Part shown: positions 29,401 to 39,117 of the stretch, piece by piece
Layout of the letters: each line of letters starts with the position of its first letter
How positions within the stretch are numbered: position 1 is the first letter of the stretch
NCBI GenBank assembly: GCA_018266355.1
Contig: JAFEAP010000013.1
Coordinates: 96,501 to 160,500, forward strand
DNA length: 64,000 nucleotides
Source: Bdellovibrionales bacterium
GTDB taxonomy: Bacteria; Bdellovibrionota; UBA1018
Direction of reading: 5' to 3'
The notes under the pieces: generated by a model
Database searches by the model: none
The model's input: only the letters and a program-made list of their open reading frames with translations
Told to the model about the DNA's origin: nothing
Position numbers and translations under genes: made by a program

Positions 29401-29440
29401 CCCTTCTTTTTTTTGACACTTAGCGTTAGAAGGTCCTCGT

Positions 29441-30142
29441 ATGAATGGGGCCCGGGGGTTTCGCTTCATCGCTCTTCTCTCCCTTCTCGGTACGCTCTCC
29501 GCTTGCGGCGGAAGCGTCGAGGGCATGGTCGCGGAATCGTACGGCATCACCGACGCGACCCGGATCCGGTGGGACCTCCTCGACTTGATCTTTCCCGTCG
29601 TCGGCCCGGCCCGTTTCGAAAACGACTGGCATGCCGAACGCGACGGGGGCGCTCGCCTTCACGAGGGGAACGACCTTCTCGCGAAGAAACTCGTCCCTGT
29701 CGTGGCGGTGGCCGACGGCACCGTTTCGTGGGTTCGCGCGAAAGTCGGAGGCGAATGCTGCTATCTCGGTATCACGCACGACTCCCAAGGCGTTCCTTAC
29801 GAATCGCGCTACATGCACCTGAATAACGACACTCCCGGCACCGACGACGGAAAAGTCATCGGCATCGCGAAGGGAATCAAGAAGGGCGTTCACGTCCAAG
29901 CCGGACAACTGATCGGATGGGTCGGCGACAGCGGAAACGCCGAACACACCGTTCCCCACCTCCATTTCGAACTCATCGACGAGTTCGGAAACCCGATCAA
30001 TCCGTACCTCGTTCTCGAACGCGCGCGGCACCTCGACCGCGTCCTCGTCGGCGAAGCGACGACGTCGGACAATAAACTCCTGACCGCCGAGGAACAGGAC
30101 GATCCGATTTCGTCGGCGATTCAGCTGCCGGCGGATCGCTAG
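29441..30142 (+). CDS. M23 (LytM-type) peptidase lipoprotein
   Basis: Zinc endopeptidase or divisome/envelope amidase activator acting on peptidoglycan. The 233-residue protein has a lipobox (GTLSACGG, Cys22), a LytM domain with the first His/Asp pair in HEGNDLL, SRYMHL, and the HxH in VPHLHFEL. All four expected positions are present, so it is probably catalytic. GAAGG lies seven bases before the ATG. The stop codon TAG is part of the CTAG that begins the structured 3' element copy B. Confidence 0.88.
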   Translation: MNGARGFRFIALLSLLGTLSACGGSVEGMVAESYGITDATRIRWDLLDLIFPVVGPARFENDWHAERDGGARLHEGNDLLAKKLVPVVAVADGTVSWVRAKVGGECCYLGITHDSQGVPYESRYMHLNNDTPGTDDGKVIGIAKGIKKGVHVQAGQLIGWVGDSGNAEHTVPHLHFELIDEFGNPINPYLVLERARHLDRVLVGEATTSDNKLLTAEEQDDPISSAIQLPADR

Positions 30143-30205
30143 AACAGTTCAAGCCTTACGGTCGGGCTTAGCCCGCCCATCCAGGCTTGAACCTACTTAC
30201 TACGC
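30139..30205 (+). repeat. structured 3' element, copy B
   Basis: Begins CTAGAACAG, overlapping the M23 stop codon. Perfect arms GTTCAAGCCT (30147-30156) and AGGCTTGAAC (30183-30192) enclose TACGGTCGGGCTTAGCCCG and CCCATCC, with an inner GGGC/GCCC hairpin; it ends CCTACTTACTACG. Several stem positions differ from copies A and C in a compensatory way. Confidence 0.8.
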
Positions 30206-30256
30206 TAGGCATTCTCTACCGGCTGCGGCGAGCGCGTCCTTCGATAAAATGGAGGG

Positions 30257-30976
30257 ATGGATAAAGACACGGCACGGAAGCTGGGGTTGCTCTTGGTCCT
30301 CGTCATCGGCACGTTCCCGAGCTGCGGGAAAGAGGGCGTCCGCGCGCGATTCGCGCAAGAAGACGGACCTCCTCCGGCCCTCGCGAACCCGACCCCTGCT
30401 CTTTCCCCGAGCCCGGTTCCCTCCGCCCTTCCTCCGGTCACCGCGAAACTCCGGAACACGAATTACTGGACGATCTTCGAATCCGATTACTCGGGCACGG
30501 CGACCGCGCCCGTCCGCGACGTGAACGGAGTCACGATCGCGACGGTTCCCGCGCAGTTTTTCACCGACCTCCTCATGGAAGGATCCGGTAAACTCAACTC
30601 GGGCATCGTGCTGAACTACGTCGACCACGTCGCGGGCACCTCCCGCTACGAAGTGAGCCCGAATCCGTGGGGCAACGGCGTCGGCAAGTGCGCGCTCGTC
30701 CCCTTCCACACGATCGCCGTCGATAAACGCGTGATCCCGCTCGGATCGACCGTCTATATCGACGAAACGAAAGGCATGCCCCTGCCCGACGGGACGAAGC
30801 ACGACGGCGTCTGGCGCGCGGACGATATCGGATCCGCGATCCAGCAGGATCGTGTCGATCTCTACGTCGGGAAGAAGAGCTGGAACACTTCGCTCTCGAA
30901 GTACGGCATCGATCACCTCGAGGCGCTCACCGTCCGCATCCTCGCCCTTCCGCAGAGCGGGAACTGCGCTTACTAA
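30257..30976 (+). CDS. 3D-domain (double-psi barrel) lipoprotein
   Basis: The 239-residue protein begins with a signal segment ending in a lipobox-like TFPSCGK, then a Pro/Ala/Ser linker (residues ~35-65). The C-terminal 3D domain carries the three Asp that name it: DKRVIPLGSTVYID, WRADDIG and DRVDLYVG. 3D domains occur in MltA-like lytic transglycosylases and Gram-positive stationary-phase lysins, so peptidoglycan cleavage in the periplasm is likely. It is downstream of the M23 gene, consistent with a cell-wall remodelling pair. Confidence 0.82.
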   Translation: MDKDTARKLGLLLVLVIGTFPSCGKEGVRARFAQEDGPPPALANPTPALSPSPVPSALPPVTAKLRNTNYWTIFESDYSGTATAPVRDVNGVTIATVPAQFFTDLLMEGSGKLNSGIVLNYVDHVAGTSRYEVSPNPWGNGVGKCALVPFHTIAVDKRVIPLGSTVYIDETKGMPLPDGTKHDGVWRADDIGSAIQQDRVDLYVGKKSWNTSLSKYGIDHLEALTVRILALPQSGNCAY

Positions 30977-30983
30977 TCGGCGA

Positions 30984-31022
30984 CTAGGCTCGAACCCGGC
31001 CGCAGGGTTCGAGCCGTCCTAG
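30984..31022 (+). terminator. hairpin after the 3D-domain gene
   Basis: CTAGG-flanked stem GGCTCGAACCC/GGGTTCGAGCC with a 7-base loop, eight bases after the stop. No T-run; possibly an mRNA 3' stabiliser or a distant relative of the structured 3' element. Confidence 0.5.
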
Positions 31023-31043
31023 CATTCAATGATGTCCGAAACG

Positions 31044-31073
31044 AAAAAGGGCCCGCCAGCGGCGGGCCCTTTT
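31044..31073. terminator. bidirectional terminator between the 3D-domain gene and lon
   Basis: GGGCCCGCC and GGCGGGCCC pair around a 3-base loop, flanked by AAAAA on the left and TTTT on the right, so it works for both convergent genes. Confidence 0.85.
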
Positions 31074-31099
31074 CGAATTTCGTTCGGTCGTGACCGAGC

Positions 31100-33640
31100 T
31101 TAGTGCTTGATCGCGCCGGTGCGCGGGATCTTCTTGTCCGTGGCGGTGAAGACCACCGGGTCCGGAATCGTGATGTCCGGACGGACGAGGAAGGTCTCCG
31201 GATTCGGAACCGCGAGAGCGATCCGCAGGACCTGGTCGGCGTGTTCGACCGGGATGATCTGCATGCCCTTCGTGATGTCCTTCGGAACCTTCTTCAGATC
31301 CGGCACGTTCTGCTTCGGAATAAGCACGGTCTTGATGCCGCCGATCCGGGCCGCGAGGAGCTTCTCCTTCAAGCCGCCGATCGGGAGCACCCGTCCTCTG
31401 AGCGTGATCTCGCCGGTCATGGCGACGTCGCGCTTCACCGGGATCTTCGTCAGGGCGCTCGTGATGGCGGTCGCCATCGTGATGCCCGCGGAAGGTCCGT
31501 CCTTCGGAACCGCGCCTTCCGGCACGTGAAGGTGGATGTCCACGTTCGTGTGGAAGTCCTTGTCGATGCCGAGGGCCTCGACGCGGGACCGGACGTAGCT
31601 CATCGCCGTCGAAGCGGATTCCTGCATCACGTCGCCGAGCTTACCGGTGATCTTGATGTTCCCTTTACCCGGAACCACCGAGACTTCGATCTGCAGCATG
31701 TCGCCGCCGGCTTCCGTGTATGCGAGCCCGTTCGTGAGGCCGATCTCGTTCGTCTGCTCGGCCATCTGAGCGGTGTACTTCGGCGGTCCGAGGAGTTCTT
31801 CGAGGTCTTCCGTCTCGATCGTGATGACGATCTTCGGGAGCTTCGCTTCCTTCTCGGCCGTTTCCGTCTTCTTCGCCTTTTTCGTGTCCGTCGCGGCGGT
31901 CATTTCGCCGCGTTGGTCGACGATCTTCTTCGCGGCCTTACGGCAGAGGGTCGCGACCATCCGCTCGAGGTTCCGCACGCCGGCTTCCCGGGTATAATTC
32001 CGGATCAGCTCGCGGACCGCGTCGTCGGTGACGATCAAATCGCCTTCCTTCAGCCCGTGGAGTTCCATCTGCTTCGCGATCAGGTAGCGACGCGCGATAT
32101 GGAACTTCTCGTCTTCGGTGTAGCCGGAGATGTGGATGACTTCCATCCGGTCGAGGAGCGGCCGCGGGATGTTCCCGAGGTTGTTCGCCGTGAGCACGAA
32201 CATCACCTTCGAGATGTCGTAATCGACTTCGAGGTAATGGTCGCCGAACGTCGAGTTCTGCTCCGGATCGAGGACTTCGAGGAGCGCCGAGCTCGGGTCT
32301 CCGCGGAAATCCATCGACATCTTATCGACTTCGTCGAGGAGGAAGACCGGGTTCGAAGACTCGGCCTTCTTCAGCGATTGGATGATCTTGCCCGGAAGCG
32401 CGCCGACGTAGGTCCGGCGGTGACCGCGGATCTCGGCCTCGTCCCGAACCCCGCCCATCGAGGCGCGGACGAATTTTTTGTTCAGCGCGCGCGCGATCGA
32501 CTTCGCGAGCGAGGTCTTACCCACGCCCGGGGGCCCGGCGAAGCAGAGGATCTGGCCCTTCGAAGCGGAGGTCAGCGAACGGACCGCGAGGTACTCGAGG
32601 ATCCGTTCTTTCACTTCTTCGAGGCCGTAGTGGTCTTCTTCGAGGATCGCGTGGGCACCCTTCAGATCGTATTGATCTTCCGTGTAGGTGCCCCACGGGA
32701 GGTTGATGAGCCAGTCGATGTAGTTCCGCACGACGGTCGCTTCCGCGGACATCGGCGACATCATCTTGAGCTTCTTGAGTTCCTTGGTGGCCTTCTCTTT
32801 GGCCTCCTTGCTCATCGGCTTGGTCTTGATCTGCTTCTCGATCTGCTGGATCTCGATCTTGAACTCGTCCTTCTCGCCGAGCTCCTTCTGGATCGCCTGC
32901 ATCTGCTCGTTCAGGTAGTACTCCTTCTGCGAGCGTTCCATCTGTTTCTTCACGCGGGAACGGATGCGGCGTTCGACCTGCAGGATCTCGATCTCGCCCT
33001 GCATGAGCTGGAGGAGGCGCTCGAGGCGCTTCGACGGATCGAAGACTTCGAGGATCGCCTGCTTGTCTTCGAGCTTCAGGTTCAGGTGCGCGACGATGAG
33101 GTCGGCGAGTCGCGCCGGTTCTTCGATCGTCGAAACGCTCATGAGCATTTCCGGCGGGATCCGCTTGTTCAGCTTCACGTAGTTTTCGAAGGTCGCCTTC
33201 ACGGAGCGAACGAGCGCTTCGAGTTCGACGCCTTCTTCGACGACTTCCTCGATCGGTTCGACGGTCGCCTCGATCATGCGATCGGATTCGATGTAGTTCT
33301 TGATCCGCGCGCGGCGCTTGCCTTCGACGAGGACTTTCACCGTGTTGTCCGGGAGGCGGAGGATCTGGAGGATCGTCCCGAGCGTCCCGATTTGGAAGAT
33401 GTCCTTCTCACCCGGATTCGTCGTGGTCGCTTGGGTCTGGGCCACGAGGAAAAGGTCGAGCTTCTTCGTCACGCACTCTTCGAGGGCGTTGATCGATTTC
33501 TCCCGCCCGACGAACAGGGGCACCACCATTTGGGGGAAAATAATCACGTCGCGCAGGGGAAGGAGCGGTACGCGGATCGCGCCGTTTTCCTTCTTATCCG
33601 AACCCTTTTCCGACGTGTCTTTCTTCGACTTTTCTTTCAT
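31100..33640 (-). CDS. lon: ATP-dependent protease Lon
   Basis: Cytoplasmic AAA+ protease of the stress response. The 846-residue protein has the N-terminal LON domain ([20 protein letters not shown]), Walker [13 protein letters not shown], Walker [10 protein letters not shown], and the catalytic Ser in [10 protein letters not shown] with Lys in [12 protein letters not shown] 45-residue Lys/Glu/Thr-rich insertion lies before the protease domain (around residues 575-600). It has its own candidate promoter at 33696-33724. Confidence 0.97.
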   Translation of the reverse strand: MKEKSKKDTSEKGSDKKENGAIRVPLLPLRDVIIFPQMVVPLFVGREKSINALEECVTKKLDLFLVAQTQATTTNPGEKDIFQIGTLGTILQILRLPDNTVKVLVEGKRRARIKNYIESDRMIEATVEPIEEVVEEGVELEALVRSVKATFENYVKLNKRIPPEMLMSVSTIEEPARLADLIVAHLNLKLEDKQAILEVFDPSKRLERLLQLMQGEIEILQVERRIRSRVKKQMERSQKEYYLNEQMQAIQKELGEKDEFKIEIQQIEKQIKTKPMSKEAKEKATKELKKLKMMSPMSAEATVVRNYIDWLINLPWGTYTEDQYDLKGAHAILEEDHYGLEEVKERILEYLAVRSLTSASKGQILCFAGPPGVGKTSLAKSIARALNKKFVRASMGGVRDEAEIRGHRRTYVGALPGKIIQSLKKAESSNPVFLLDEVDKMSMDFRGDPSSALLEVLDPEQNSTFGDHYLEVDYDISKVMFVLTANNLGNIPRPLLDRMEVIHISGYTEDEKFHIARRYLIAKQMELHGLKEGDLIVTDDAVRELIRNYTREAGVRNLERMVATLCRKAAKKIVDQRGEMTAATDTKKAKKTETAEKEAKLPKIVITIETEDLEELLGPPKYTAQMAEQTNEIGLTNGLAYTEAGGDMLQIEVSVVPGKGNIKITGKLGDVMQESASTAMSYVRSRVEALGIDKDFHTNVDIHLHVPEGAVPKDGPSAGITMATAITSALTKIPVKRDVAMTGEITLRGRVLPIGGLKEKLLAARIGGIKTVLIPKQNVPDLKKVPKDITKGMQIIPVEHADQVLRIALAVPNPETFLVRPDITIPDPVVFTATDKKIPRTGAIKH

Positions 33641-33695
33641 CCGTGAATACTGGGTCTCCGCTTCGAATGAAGCGTAGATTCAGCCTCCTTCAGAA

Positions 33696-33724
33696 ATTAG
33701 AGCAGTTTTCGAAATTCAAATCAA
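33696..33724 (-). promoter_or_regulatory. lon: sigma70-type promoter of lon
   Basis: On the minus strand TTGATT and TCTAAT are spaced by 17 bases, about 55 bases before the lon ATG. The leader contains AAGGAGG followed by a GCTTC/GAAGC hairpin, an unusual layout because no start codon follows that strong SD closely. Confidence 0.55.
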
Positions 33725-33820
33725 ACCGCCGAACCCGCTTTTCGGGCCCTTTCGGGAACTTTCTTTTTTCGGCCGGGCCTTGCTTTTCAGGAAAGGCGAA
33801 TCACCGGAAAAAATGTCCAT

Positions 33821-33837
33821 TTTTTGGACGAATTTGG
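33821..33837. repeat. inverted repeat in the clpX-lon gap
   Basis: TGTCCA and TGGACG-type arms around a T-run in the 335-base lon-clpX gap. It could be an operator upstream of lon. The remainder of the gap (33641-33975) holds only the lon promoter and the clpX terminator. Confidence 0.3.
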
Positions 33838-33917
33838 GGATCGTTTACCGCGGATGAGGATAAATTCACCCCGACTTGGGGATGTTTTAATGACGCTCGC
33901 CCGCCGTCATGGACAAG

Positions 33918-33950
33918 AAAAAAGGCCCCGGAAATCTTCCGGGGCCTCTT
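33918..33950 (-). terminator. clpP-clpX terminator
   Basis: Perfect 10-base-pair stem GGCCCCGGAA/TTCCGGGGCC with a 3-base loop, followed on the minus strand by six T. Confidence 0.88.
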
Positions 33951-33975
33951 GAAATTCGTAAATGCTTCGCGCGTT

Positions 33976-35274
33976 TTAAGCGCTTTCGGCCTTGTTATGT
34001 TTGGCCGGATCGTATTCGGATTTCGTGCCGTCGGCGAAGACGAGGACCGGACGACCGCCGCGTGTGATCGAGGCTTTCGTCACGATGCACTTCTTCACCT
34101 CGGCCGCGGCCGGGATGTCGTACATCACTTCGAGCATCGATTGCTCGAGGATCGACCGCAGACCCCGAGCGCCGGTGGCGCGCTTGATCGCTTCCTTCGC
34201 GATTTCGTTGATCGCGTCTTCTTCGAATTCGAGCTGGACGCCGTCGTACTCGAAAAGCTTCTGATATTGCTTCACGAGCGCGTTCTTCGGCTTCGTGAGG
34301 ATCTCGACCAGCGCCTTCTCGTCGAGCTCTTCGAGGCTCGCGATGACCGGGAGACGGCCGATGAATTCCGGGATCAGCCCGAACTTCACCAGATCCTCCG
34401 GCTCGACCTGAGCGAGGAGTTCGGACGTGTTCTCGTCTTTCTTCTGCGAGATGGAGGCGTGCATGCCCATCGCGCGTTTCCCTTTCCGCATGGCGACGAT
34501 CTTGTCGATGCCGACGAATGCGCCGCCGCAGATGAAGAGGATGTTGCCCGTGTTCACCTGCACGAACTCCTGCTGGGGATGCTTCCGCCCGCCCTTCGGG
34601 GGAACGTTCGCGACCGTGCCTTCGATGAGCTTCAGGAGGGCCTGCTGAACGCCTTCGCCCGAAACGTCGCGGGTGATCGACGGATTTTCGCCCTTCCGGG
34701 AGATCTTGTCGACTTCGTCGACGTAAACGATGCCCTTTTGGGCGCGTTCGACGTTGTTGTCGCAGGCTTGGAGCAGGTTCAGGATGATGTTCTCGACGTC
34801 TTCGCCGACGTAACCGGCTTCGGTCAGCGTCGTCGCGTCGGCCATCGCGAACGGGACGTTCAGGAACTTCGCTAGCGTCTGGGCGAGGAGCGTCTTCCCG
34901 GTTCCGGTCGGTCCGATGACGAGGATGTTCGACTTCGTGAGTTCCACGCCGTCTTTCTTCTTGTCGTTCTGGTGCTGGATCCGCTTGTAGTGGTTGTACA
35001 CGGCGACGGAGAAGACGCGTTTCGCGCGCTCCTGGCCGATGATGTACTCGTCGAGGTGGTTCTTGATCTCGGCCGGCTTCGGAAGGCGGTCGGTCGGCTT
35101 CGCGGTTTGGTCCTTTTGGCCCTCTTCCGCGATGATGTCGTTACAGAGCTCGATGCATTCGTCGCAGATGTAAACGGTCGGACCCGCGATCAGCTTTTTC
35201 ACTTCGCGCTGATTCTTCCCGCAAAACGAGCAGCAGAGGTTTCCGAATCCGTCGCCGTATTTCTTGGTATCCAT
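33976..35274 (-). CDS. clpX: ClpX, ATP-dependent unfoldase of ClpXP
   Basis: Unfolds tagged proteins and feeds ClpP. The 432-residue protein has the N-terminal zinc-binding domain (CSFCGKNQ and CDECIELC), Walker [13 protein letters not shown], Walker [11 protein letters not shown], and the C-terminal lid domain. It lies nine bases downstream of clpP in one transcription unit ended by a terminator. Confidence 0.98.
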   Translation of the reverse strand: MDTKKYGDGFGNLCCSFCGKNQREVKKLIAGPTVYICDECIELCNDIIAEEGQKDQTAKPTDRLPKPAEIKNHLDEYIIGQERAKRVFSVAVYNHYKRIQHQNDKKKDGVELTKSNILVIGPTGTGKTLLAQTLAKFLNVPFAMADATTLTEAGYVGEDVENIILNLLQACDNNVERAQKGIVYVDEVDKISRKGENPSITRDVSGEGVQQALLKLIEGTVANVPPKGGRKHPQQEFVQVNTGNILFICGGAFVGIDKIVAMRKGKRAMGMHASISQKKDENTSELLAQVEPEDLVKFGLIPEFIGRLPVIASLEELDEKALVEILTKPKNALVKQYQKLFEYDGVQLEFEEDAINEIAKEAIKRATGARGLRSILEQSMLEVMYDIPAAAEVKKCIVTKASITRGGRPVLVFADGTKSEYDPAKHNKAESA

Positions 35275-35283
35275 CTCGTTTCC

Positions 35284-35967
35284 TTAGCTCTTGTTCTTGG
35301 TCACGACTTTATCGATCAGTCCGTACGTAATCGCTTCTTCGGCCGAGAGGTAGTTATCCCGGTCGGTCGCCTTTTCGATGAAGTCGAGCGGCTTGCCCGT
35401 GTGGTGCGCGAGCATGTCGTTCAACCGCTTCTTCAGGTAAAGGATTTCCTTCGCCTGGATCTCGATGTCCGAGGCCTGGCCGCGGGCGCCGCCGAGCGGC
35501 TGGTGAATCATGATCCGCGCGTTCGGGAGCGCGTAACGGTTCCCCTTCGCTCCGGCCGTGAGCAGGAACGCGCCCATGCTGGCCGCGAGGCCGGTGCAGT
35601 AGGTGTAAACCTCCGGCTTCACGTATTGCATGACATCGTAGATCCCGAGCCCGGCGTAAACGGAACCGCCCGGAGAGTTGATGTAGAAGTGGATCGGCTT
35701 TTCCGGGTCGGAGCTCTCGAGGAAGAAGAGCTGGGCCACGAGCAGATTCGCGACCGTGTCGTTCACCTCGGTGCCGAGGAAGATGATGCGATCGAGGAGC
35801 AAGCGCGAATAAATGTCGTACTGGCGTTCGCCGCGCGGAGTCTGCTCGATGACGATCGGGTTCGGGATGTAACCGGAGGGGGATTGCGCGATCGGACCGG
35901 TGAAACCGACGGTTTCCGGCTGCACGAGGTGGTCTGGGATGATGTTCGAAGAAGAGCGGATCAGCAT
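35284..35967 (-). CDS. clpP: ClpP protease subunit
   Basis: Serine protease chamber for ClpX. The 227-residue protein has the catalytic triad contexts [11 protein letters not shown] (Ser), [10 protein letters not shown] (His) and TDRDNYLS (Asp). About 30 residues precede the usual mature start ([20 protein letters not shown]) and are probably a processed propeptide. The trigger-factor gene that often precedes clpP is not here. Confidence 0.97.
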   Translation of the reverse strand: MLIRSSSNIIPDHLVQPETVGFTGPIAQSPSGYIPNPIVIEQTPRGERQYDIYSRLLLDRIIFLGTEVNDTVANLLVAQLFFLESSDPEKPIHFYINSPGGSVYAGLGIYDVMQYVKPEVYTYCTGLAASMGAFLLTAGAKGNRYALPNARIMIHQPLGGARGQASDIEIQAKEILYLKKRLNDMLAHHTGKPLDFIEKATDRDNYLSAEEAITYGLIDKVVTKNKS

Positions 35968-36081
35968 TTTCGGCCTCGGTGCCTAGGACTTAGGCGTCAG
36001 GGATAGGAACGATGGACCCGATTAAGGAATCCTAGACTTCACTGTACTCTCTTGTCGGCATTTTGCGTGACGTCACAGGAG

Positions 36082-36125
36082 AAAAAAACACCCGAATCGG
36101 GCTCCGGAATGGAGGGATTCGGGCG
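36082..36125 (-). terminator. terminator after the small acidic protein gene
   Basis: On the minus strand GCCCGAATC pairs with GATTCGGGT around a 16-base loop that can itself fold (CTCCATTCCGGAG), followed by seven T. Confidence 0.75.
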
Positions 36126-36184
36126 TCAAATATCCATCGTTTCCGGTCAATTTCTCGAGTCTCCCCGAGTATCACCGGTACGGA

Positions 36185-36478
36185 TCAATGTGAGGTCGAA
36201 TTCGGGATGGTCAAGCTCTCGAGCATCTCGAGATCCGCCGATTCCTGGGCGTTCATCTCGCGATTCATTTCCTCGAGGTACTCGAGCATGGAAGCGCGCA
36301 GCTCTTCGAGCGTGAGCTGCTCGGGGGTATGGCCGGATTTCTTAACGATTTGGGTCAGCTCGGATTCCACCCAATCCACGGGCAAACCCGTGAGACTAGC
36401 GACTTCCGTGAGCAGTTCCGAGTCCGCGGCGGGCGCGACTTCGGATTCGAATTTCGTTTTATCTTTGGAGACGTCCAT
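36185..36478 (-). CDS. small acidic protein of unknown function
   Basis: 97 residues, strongly acidic, mostly predicted helix (LLTEVASLTGLPVDWVESEL, ASMLEYLEEMNREMNAQE). No signal or membrane segment. A strong SD (GGGGGGAGAAC) before the ATG and a terminator after the stop support it as a real monocistronic gene. The helical segment around residues 20-50 resembles a short HTH-like or docking motif, but I recognise no family. Upstream neighbour of clpP on the same strand. Confidence 0.75.
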   Translation of the reverse strand: MDVSKDKTKFESEVAPAADSELLTEVASLTGLPVDWVESELTQIVKKSGHTPEQLTLEELRASMLEYLEEMNREMNAQESADLEMLESLTIPNSTSH

Positions 36479-36554
36479 GTTCTCCCCCCGTTCCTTACGC
36501 TCAAGTATAGGAAGGCATTTTCTGCCACCGCAAGCCTTCTTTTTAGGGGACCGA

Positions 36555-37460
36555 CTAAATCACCGGGCCGCGTCGAATTTCCCGGTAAGACAGGAGCGCG
36601 ACCGCCGCCAGGATCAATCCCGCGCCCGCCGCCCGTTCCGCCGTCAAAGTTTCGCCGAGGATCAGGTAGCCCAGGAACGCTCCGAGCACCGGCTGGATGA
36701 AGAGCGTGATCACCATGCTCGGTACGGTCACCGACCGCGCGATCATCGCCCAAATCAGGTAAGTCACCGTCGATCCGAGCGGACCGAGCCAAAGGAGCGC
36801 TCCGGCCTGCGACGACCCGATCGCGCCGAACGCGGGGAACCGATCGAAGGCGAGCACCACGAGCGTGAGGACGAGGCTGCCGATCCCCATCGCCGTGCCG
36901 AGTACCGCGGTCGGCGCGTGGAGTTGCACGAGCTTTCGCCCGAAGACCGAATACGCGGCCTCGCCGAGCTGGGCGAAGAGAAGCAGGATCATCCCGATCG
37001 AGAACGAAACGCCCGCTCCCGAGAAGAGGAAGAACCCGGCCAACGCGAGCCCCATCGAAATCCACTGATCGCGGGTCATCCGCTCCCCGAGCACGCCCCA
37101 GGCGAGCAGGATCGAGATCAGCGGTTCGGTCGCGATCAGGATGGAATTATCCATCGCTTGGGTCGATTCGAGACCGATGAACTGGAGGATCGGCGAGTAG
37201 ACGAACGGGCCGACCGCGAGCGCGAAGATCTCGAGCCAGGTCCGGAGGTTCGTCGGGATCAAGAAATAATCGCGCCAGCTTTTCCCGCGCGCGATCACGG
37301 AGAGAAGCGCGAAGAGGAGGAAACAAGCGAAGCCGCTCGCGTACCGGAGCCACGCCACCTGCAGCCCGCCGAAACTCTCCAGCAGTCGCTTCCCCATGAG
37401 CGGGTTCAGCGTCCACACGAGATTGCAGAGGATCAAAAGGATCAGGGAGGAACGCTTCAT
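36555..37460 (-). CDS. EamA/DMT-superfamily transporter
   Basis: The 301-residue inner-membrane protein has about ten hydrophobic helices in two EamA repeats (SLILLILCNLVWTLNPLMGK at the start and GALLWLGPLGSTVTYLIWAM in the second half) and ends with a basic cytoplasmic tail. Such proteins usually export amino acids, nucleosides or drugs; the substrate cannot be predicted. Divergent from the thioesterase gene. Confidence 0.88.
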   Translation of the reverse strand: MKRSSLILLILCNLVWTLNPLMGKRLLESFGGLQVAWLRYASGFACFLLFALLSVIARGKSWRDYFLIPTNLRTWLEIFALAVGPFVYSPILQFIGLESTQAMDNSILIATEPLISILLAWGVLGERMTRDQWISMGLALAGFFLFSGAGVSFSIGMILLLFAQLGEAAYSVFGRKLVQLHAPTAVLGTAMGIGSLVLTLVVLAFDRFPAFGAIGSSQAGALLWLGPLGSTVTYLIWAMIARSVTVPSMVITLFIQPVLGAFLGYLILGETLTAERAAGAGLILAAVALLSYREIRRGPVI

Positions 37461-37518
37461 GGTCGCCGACAGGATAGCCGTTCTTGCCCCGCGAAAAAAG
37501 CTAGGAGATAGTCAGGCC

Positions 37519-38010
37519 ATGAAAGCCGCCAAAGCGAAACCCGTATCCGAGTCCCAAATCATCATGACCGAGATGGTGCTCCCCTCCGATACGAACGCGC
37601 TCGGCACGATCTTCGGCGGCAAGGTCGTCTCCCTCATCGACATCGCGGCCGCGATGGCCGCCGGCAAACACTCGCGCTCGACGGTCGTCACCGCCTCGAT
37701 CGACGCGCTCCACTTCGTGAGCCCCGTGAAACTCGGCGAGTACATCCACATCAAGGCCTCGGTGAACTACGTCGGGACGACGTCGATGGAAGTCGGCGTG
37801 CGGGTCGACAAGGAAAATCCTCTCACCGGCGAGATGAAACACACGGCGACGGCCTACCTCACCTTCGTCGCGCTCGATTCCGACGGGAAACCGCGGACCG
37901 TCCCGCCGATCGAACCGAAGACCGAGACCGAACGCCGACGCTTCGAGGCCGCGAAGATCCGCCGGAAGTCGCGGATGCAGCTCGCCGAAGAGCTCAAGTC
38001 CCACTCCTGA
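37519..38010 (+). CDS. acyl-CoA thioesterase, hotdog fold (YciA-like)
   Basis: The 163-residue protein has the hotdog pattern DTNALGTIFGGKVVSLIDIAA with the catalytic Asp region and VVTASIDALHFVSPVKLGEY. It hydrolyses acyl-CoA to fatty acid and CoA in the cytoplasm. The ATG at 37519 follows AGGAG; a frame extending to 37396 overlaps the divergent transporter gene and is not supported. The C-terminus is basic and helical. Confidence 0.9.
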   Translation: MKAAKAKPVSESQIIMTEMVLPSDTNALGTIFGGKVVSLIDIAAAMAAGKHSRSTVVTASIDALHFVSPVKLGEYIHIKASVNYVGTTSMEVGVRVDKENPLTGEMKHTATAYLTFVALDSDGKPRTVPPIEPKTETERRRFEAAKIRRKSRMQLAEELKSHS

Positions 38011-38016
38011 ATCCGG

Positions 38017-39051
38017 CTATTTTCGAAGGTCGCTCGTGAAACGCTCGAGGAGCTTCCGATCGACGGCGTCGAGCTGGACGAATTCGAGACCGGCGATCTT
38101 CTTCACCGGATTGAACCATTTCACGACGGCGCTCACGCGGAACGCCGGAACGGCGCCGGTCTTCGAGACGCGAATCTCGAGGTCGAGTCGCGTGCCCGCG
38201 AGGTAGTCCACCACGCGGCCGTGCTGGAGAAGCTGGAACCCGTCAGGCGAAACGTCGCCGCAAACGCCGATCATCTCGGTCTTCCCGCTCGGCTGGATCT
38301 GGAACACGGCGGCGACGAGGGATTTCCGGTTCGACTTCCGTTTCTGGGACGCGGTCTCGATCACGAGCGAAGCGTCGGGATCGGTCGGACGCGCGGCCTT
38401 GCCGACGTACTTCGAGAGTTCCGGGATATCGCCGAGCGGCTTCCACCGCTTCATGCTCACGTGCCATCCGTAGGCCGAAGCCGGCGGGCGGGCGGTGCGG
38501 GAAATCGCGTCGATCTGGGCGAGCTGGATCGGACCGACTTCCTTTCCGTCGAGGAGGAGGTACCAGTAACGCGGACTCGACCACTCGGCGCGCGGAACCT
38601 TCGCCGCGATCGGAGCGAGGTGATCGGCCCACACCGTATTCGGTTTTCCGTTCGCGGGAGCCGCCGCCGCGGAGGGCGCGGAAGGCGCGGGCGTGCGGCG
38701 AGCGGGCGACTCCGCCGAGGCCGGCGACGGAACCGCGGCGAGTTTCGGCGCGGCGGTCTGGCCGCCGGCGCGTTCGGTGAATTTCTTCATGCGACCGGGT
38801 TCCGGAAGGGTCGGGAGCGCGGCCCGCAGGCTCTCGATCTCGAAGAGGCGCTTCCATTGGCCGACCGCGCCCGTCTCGACGTACGCGATATCGGTCCAAG
38901 CGAGCGTACCCGTCTCGACCGCCGTTTTCAGCGTTTCGAGGTTCAGCGGCCCGCCGAATCCGGAATCCTTCAGCCGGACGACGTACCACTGCGTTTGGGT
39001 TTGCGTAGCCGAACCGGGAGGTAAACGTGCGGGAAGGCGGTCATTCATCAC
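38017..39051 (-). CDS. GYF_2-GYF_2-PilZ protein, predicted c-di-GMP receptor
   Basis: 344 residues. Two GYF_2-like domains (WYVVRLKDSGFGGPLNLETL at ~22, YWYLLLDGKEVGPIQLAQI at ~162) flank an Ala/Pro/Ser linker. The C-terminal ~110 residues are a PilZ domain with both c-di-GMP motifs intact: RKSNR (RxxxR) and DVSPDG (DxSxxG). It is predicted to bind c-di-GMP and pass the signal through protein contacts of the GYF modules. No membrane segment. Convergent with the thioesterase gene, seven bases apart. Confidence 0.85.
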   Translation of the reverse strand: MMNDRLPARLPPGSATQTQTQWYVVRLKDSGFGGPLNLETLKTAVETGTLAWTDIAYVETGAVGQWKRLFEIESLRAALPTLPEPGRMKKFTERAGGQTAAPKLAAVPSPASAESPARRTPAPSAPSAAAAPANGKPNTVWADHLAPIAAKVPRAEWSSPRYWYLLLDGKEVGPIQLAQIDAISRTARPPASAYGWHVSMKRWKPLGDIPELSKYVGKAARPTDPDASLVIETASQKRKSNRKSLVAAVFQIQPSGKTEMIGVCGDVSPDGFQLLQHGRVVDYLAGTRLDLEIRVSKTGAVPAFRVSAVVKWFNPVKKIAGLEFVQLDAVDRKLLERFTSDLRK

Positions 39052-39117
39052 CCCCTTATCGGCGGAATTCCGCTCCGGGATGAGGGTGAGATTCGTCAGG
39101 GGGTTGGCGCTCGGAGA

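Noticed and set aside
29413..29440. TTGACA as a promoter -35 for the M23 gene
   Set aside because: A -10 at proper spacing would fall on the start codon and no -10-like hexamer is there.
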